From NCBI GenBank assembly GCA_905209725.1, contig CAJLTZ010000029.1:1-25730 (forward strand): DNA of 25,730 nt. Direction: 5' to 3'. Positions 23,787-25,730 of the stretch are shown piece after piece (positions within the stretch are counted from its first letter, which is position 1; each line of letters begins with the position of its first letter). The notes under the pieces were generated by a model. It made no database searches. It was not told where the DNA came from and saw nothing but the letters and a program-made list of their open reading frames with translations. Both the position numbers and the translations under genes were made by a program. The stretch is from an uncultured Muribaculaceae bacterium (lineage in GTDB: Bacteria > Bacteroidota > Bacteroidia > Bacteroidales > Muribaculaceae).

Positions 23787-24910
23787 AGTCTGCGGGTCAC
23801 ATTGACTACCATTTCCTCTTTCCAGTTCTTGAAATCGCCGGCGATGATATGCTTCCTTGCCTCTTTCACGAGCCAGAGATAGAATGCGAGATTGTGTATT
23901 GATGCTATCTGCATGCCAAGGATTTCGTGGCTCACGAAGAGATGGCGCAGATAAGCTTTGCTGTATTCGTGGTCCACAAGTGCTGTGCCCTCCTCATCGA
24001 GTTCGGAGAAGTCCTTGGCCCATTTGAGGTTCTTGAGGTTGATGATTCCTTTGCTTGTGAATATCATGCCGTTGCGGCCGTTGCGTGTAGGCATCACGCA
24101 GTCCATCATGTCCACTCCGCGGTCGATTGCCTCGAGGATATTGGCCGGCGTGCCAACGCCCATCAGATAGCGGGGTTTGTCGGCGGGAAGGATGTCGTTG
24201 ACAATCTCGATCATCTCATACATCTTCTCAGTGGGTTCGCCCACGGCCAGGCCGCCGATGGCGTTGCCGTCAGCGCCGAAGTCGCTTATAAATTTTGCGG
24301 ATTCACGGCGTAAGTCGGGGTAGACGCAACCTTGCACGATGGGGAAGTAGGCCTGGTCGTAGCCGTAAAGTCCCTCGGTTTCCTTGTATCTCTTCCATCC
24401 GCGCTGGAGCCAGCGGTGGGTAAGGTCGAGCGAAGTGCGTGCATACTGATAGTCGGATGTGCCGGGAGGACACTCGTCGAGTGCCATCATGATGTCTGCA
24501 CCAATGGAGCGTTCTATATCCACAACTCCTTCGGGGGTGAAAAGATGCTTGCTGCCGTCGATATGGCTGCGGAAGTAAGCGCCCTCCTCTTTCAACTTAC
24601 GTTGCGAGGAGAGGGAAAACACCTGAAAACCACCTGAGTCGGTAAGGATGGGGCGGTTCCAGCTGTTGAACTTATGCAGACCGCCGGCAGCCTTGAGCAC
24701 GTCAAGTCCGGGGCGCAGGTATAAGTGATATGTATTGCCGAGGATAATCTTGGCATCGATGTCGTATAATTCGTGAGCGTGCACCGCCTTGACACTCCCC
24801 ACCGTGCCCACAGGCATGAAAATAGGGGTCGGTATCTTGCCGTGGGCGGTTTCAATCTCACCTGCCCTGGCGTTGGTATCCGGTGCTGTAGCCTCTATCT
24901 TGAAATTCAT
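23783..24910 (-). CDS. tgt: Queuine/preQ1 tRNA-ribosyltransferase
   Basis: Cytoplasmic enzyme that exchanges guanine 34 for preQ1 in GUN-anticodon tRNAs during queuosine synthesis. The 375-aa protein keeps the active site: TDSGGFQVFSL with D91, LDECPP with D145 and C147, Q193-G194, GGLAVGE (219-225) and the nucleophile D270 in MMDCVMPTRNGRNG. The C-terminal zinc site is not canonical. Where most bacterial enzymes have Cys-x-Cys-x2-Cys, this one reads LDEEGTALVDHEYSKAYLRHL, with no cysteine after C271. From memory this appears typical of Bacteroidales rather than a defect here. It is the first gene of the five-gene operon. Confidence 0.96.
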   Translation of the reverse strand: MNFKIEATAPDTNARAGEIETAHGKIPTPIFMPVGTVGSVKAVHAHELYDIDAKIILGNTYHLYLRPGLDVLKAAGGLHKFNSWNRPILTDSGGFQVFSLSSQRKLKEEGAYFRSHIDGSKHLFTPEGVVDIERSIGADIMMALDECPPGTSDYQYARTSLDLTHRWLQRGWKRYKETEGLYGYDQAYFPIVQGCVYPDLRRESAKFISDFGADGNAIGGLAVGEPTEKMYEMIEIVNDILPADKPRYLMGVGTPANILEAIDRGVDMMDCVMPTRNGRNGMIFTSKGIINLKNLKWAKDFSELDEEGTALVDHEYSKAYLRHLFVSHEILGMQIASIHNLAFYLWLVKEARKHIIAGDFKNWKEEMVVNVTRRL

Positions 24911-24937
24911 CTATCTATTCAAATCTTTTGCAAAATA

Positions 24938-24969
24938 CAAAATTAGTGCATTGAACCGAATTAACCAAA
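24938..24969 (-). promoter_or_regulatory. Putative tgt operon promoter
   Basis: TAATTTTG (24945-24938) and TTTG (24969-24966) on the minus strand are separated by 20 bases, a good match to the Bacteroidales -7/-33 pair. The leader would be about 20 nt. It probably drives tgt-lptG-TPR-regulator-kinase. Confidence 0.65.
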
Positions 24970-24992
24970 AATGAGTTCTTATTCTCGTAATG

Positions 24993-25022
24993 AAAACCCT
25001 TAAAAATTTATTCAAGGATTTT
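24993..25022. promoter_or_regulatory. Imperfect hairpin in the tgt/NlpC intergenic region
   Basis: AAAACCCTT (24993-25001) and AAGGATTTT (25014-25022) pair over 9 bp with one mismatch across a 12-base loop. It abuts the predicted -33 element of the lipoprotein gene and might be an operator; evidence is weak. Confidence 0.3.
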
Positions 25023-25052
25023 TTTGTATTAGGGAATTTTTATTTACATTTG
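25023..25052 (+). promoter_or_regulatory. Putative NlpC/P60 gene promoter
   Basis: TTTG (25023-25026) and TACATTTG (25045-25052) are spaced by 18 bases, matching the Bacteroidales promoter pattern. The leader would be about 15 nt before ATG 25073. Confidence 0.65.
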
Positions 25053-25072
25053 CATTTGTAAACTTCACAACA

Positions 25073-25654
25073 ATGACGCTCCTCAATATTGATACGCCTA
25101 ATATTCAAGAGATTGCGCGCAAATTTCGGCTGAGCCTGTGGATTGCGGCTGCATTTACATTTGCCTTATCCTTTCAGTCTTGTAAATCCTCGAAGGGGGT
25201 TCATCGCGACAATTCCCATTCTGCGGCCAGTGAGGCAATCCATGTGAAGAAGCCTAACAGACAGCAGGCCCGCATCATCGATGAGGCTTACTCCTGGGTT
25301 GGGACTCCTTATAAATATGCATGTGCAGAAAAGGGAAAAGGAACCGACTGCTCCGGCATGGTGATGAAGGTGTATGAGGAGGCTGCCGGACAGAAGATTC
25401 CTCGCAACTCCGCAAAACAGGCTGAATTCTGCGATAAAGTTGATGCCGAGCACGTCAGCACAGGCGACCTTGTGTTCTTCGCCACTGGGAAGGATCCACA
25501 TAAGGTGTCGCATGTGGGAATAGTGGTGGATAATGAGAAATTTATCCACGCCTCCTCATCGAAAGGGGTAGTGGTTTCAAATCTGTTCACACCCTACTAT
25601 CAGCGCAAATTCCTAATGTTCGGGCGTGTGCCGGGACTTCGGGCCGACAAGTAA
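25073..25654 (+). CDS. NlpC/P60 lipoprotein peptidase
   Basis: Probable lipid-anchored peptidoglycan hydrolase cutting within the stem peptide (Spr/NlpC type). The 193-aa protein has a signal peptide with a 20-residue cytoplasmic lead, a hydrophobic core (about 21-34), and lipobox-like LSFQSC with the acylated cysteine at C37. The C-terminal domain has the catalytic triad: C93 in TDCSGMV, H147 in VSHVGIV and H159 in FIHASS. The region 40-60 is a flexible linker. Length is typical of small Spr-like lipoproteins. It is divergent from tgt and monocistronic here. The right terminal repeat begins 20 bases after its stop codon. Confidence 0.94.
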   Translation: MTLLNIDTPNIQEIARKFRLSLWIAAAFTFALSFQSCKSSKGVHRDNSHSAASEAIHVKKPNRQQARIIDEAYSWVGTPYKYACAEKGKGTDCSGMVMKVYEEAAGQKIPRNSAKQAEFCDKVDAEHVSTGDLVFFATGKDPHKVSHVGIVVDNEKFIHASSSKGVVVSNLFTPYYQRKFLMFGRVPGLRADK

Positions 25655-25674
25655 ACAAGATTCGGCTGATAATG

Positions 25675-25712
25675 CTTAAGACCCCATCCCACAAAAAATG
25701 TTAACGCAGGGG
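25675..25712 (+). repeat. 38-bp terminal inverted repeat, right copy
   Basis: Perfect reverse complement of 19-56, beginning CTTAAG and ending CAGGGG on the plus strand, 20 bases after the NlpC/P60 stop. Its internal ATG (25698) opens the outward frame M-L-T-Q-G-R-R-I-F-E-E, which is still open at the window end. Exactly 18 bases remain outside it, as at the left end. Confidence 0.9.
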
Positions 25713-25730
25713 CGGCGTATTTTCGAGGAA

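Overview
The window looks like chromosomal core DNA from a Bacteroidota bacterium of the order Bacteroidales. A Muribaculaceae-like gut lineage is my best guess, but no sequence search was possible. The support is: a DUF5686 outer-membrane protein, a PiT transporter fused to a PhoU-like tail, a Tgt without the usual zinc cysteines, general absence of Shine-Dalgarno motifs, and several start-proximal TAnnTTTG boxes (the Bacteroidales -7 element), some with a TTG or TTTG about 18-22 bases upstream. I found no rRNA, tRNA, CRISPR array, prophage, transposase gene or complete insertion sequence.

Layout. On the minus strand, 6036 down to 175 is the cell-elongation operon mreB-mreC-mreD-mrdA(PBP2)-rodA. 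Divergent from it, 6176-8120 on the plus strand carries a CPBP membrane protease and holA, ending in a strong hairpin terminator shared with convergent alaS (8276-10897, minus). A compact symmetric divergent promoter separates alaS from an M23 envelope peptidase (11054-12022, plus). Then come a MerR-type regulator and a CYTH-domain protein (minus, 12059-12856), a DUF5686 outer-membrane barrel protein (13036-15648, plus), and a PiT-PhoU phosphate transporter (15585-17930, minus) whose 3' end overlaps that of the DUF5686 gene by 64 bases. From 24910 down to 18226 runs a tightly packed minus-strand operon tgt-lptG-TPR protein-response regulator-histidine kinase, with overlaps of 4, 23 and 17 bases at three junctions. 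A divergent NlpC/P60 lipoprotein (25073-25654) closes the window.

Theme. Much of the content concerns the cell envelope: the Rod machinery makes side-wall peptidoglycan, the M23 and NlpC/P60 enzymes probably cut it, LptG exports lipopolysaccharide, DUF5686 is an outer-membrane barrel, and a two-component system sits in the lptG operon beside a phosphate transporter. The rest is translation and replication housekeeping (alaS, tgt, holA).

The most striking structure not explained by genes is a perfect 38-bp inverted repeat, 19-56 and 25675-25712. Each copy sits exactly 18 bases from its end of the window and carries the same short ATG-initiated reading frame pointing outward. The likeliest reading is that the window is a whole assembled contig broken at both ends inside copies of one dispersed repeat. 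An invertible segment cannot be excluded. I did not find a convincing new multi-gene system; the novel points are regulatory arrangements and protein variants listed under findings.
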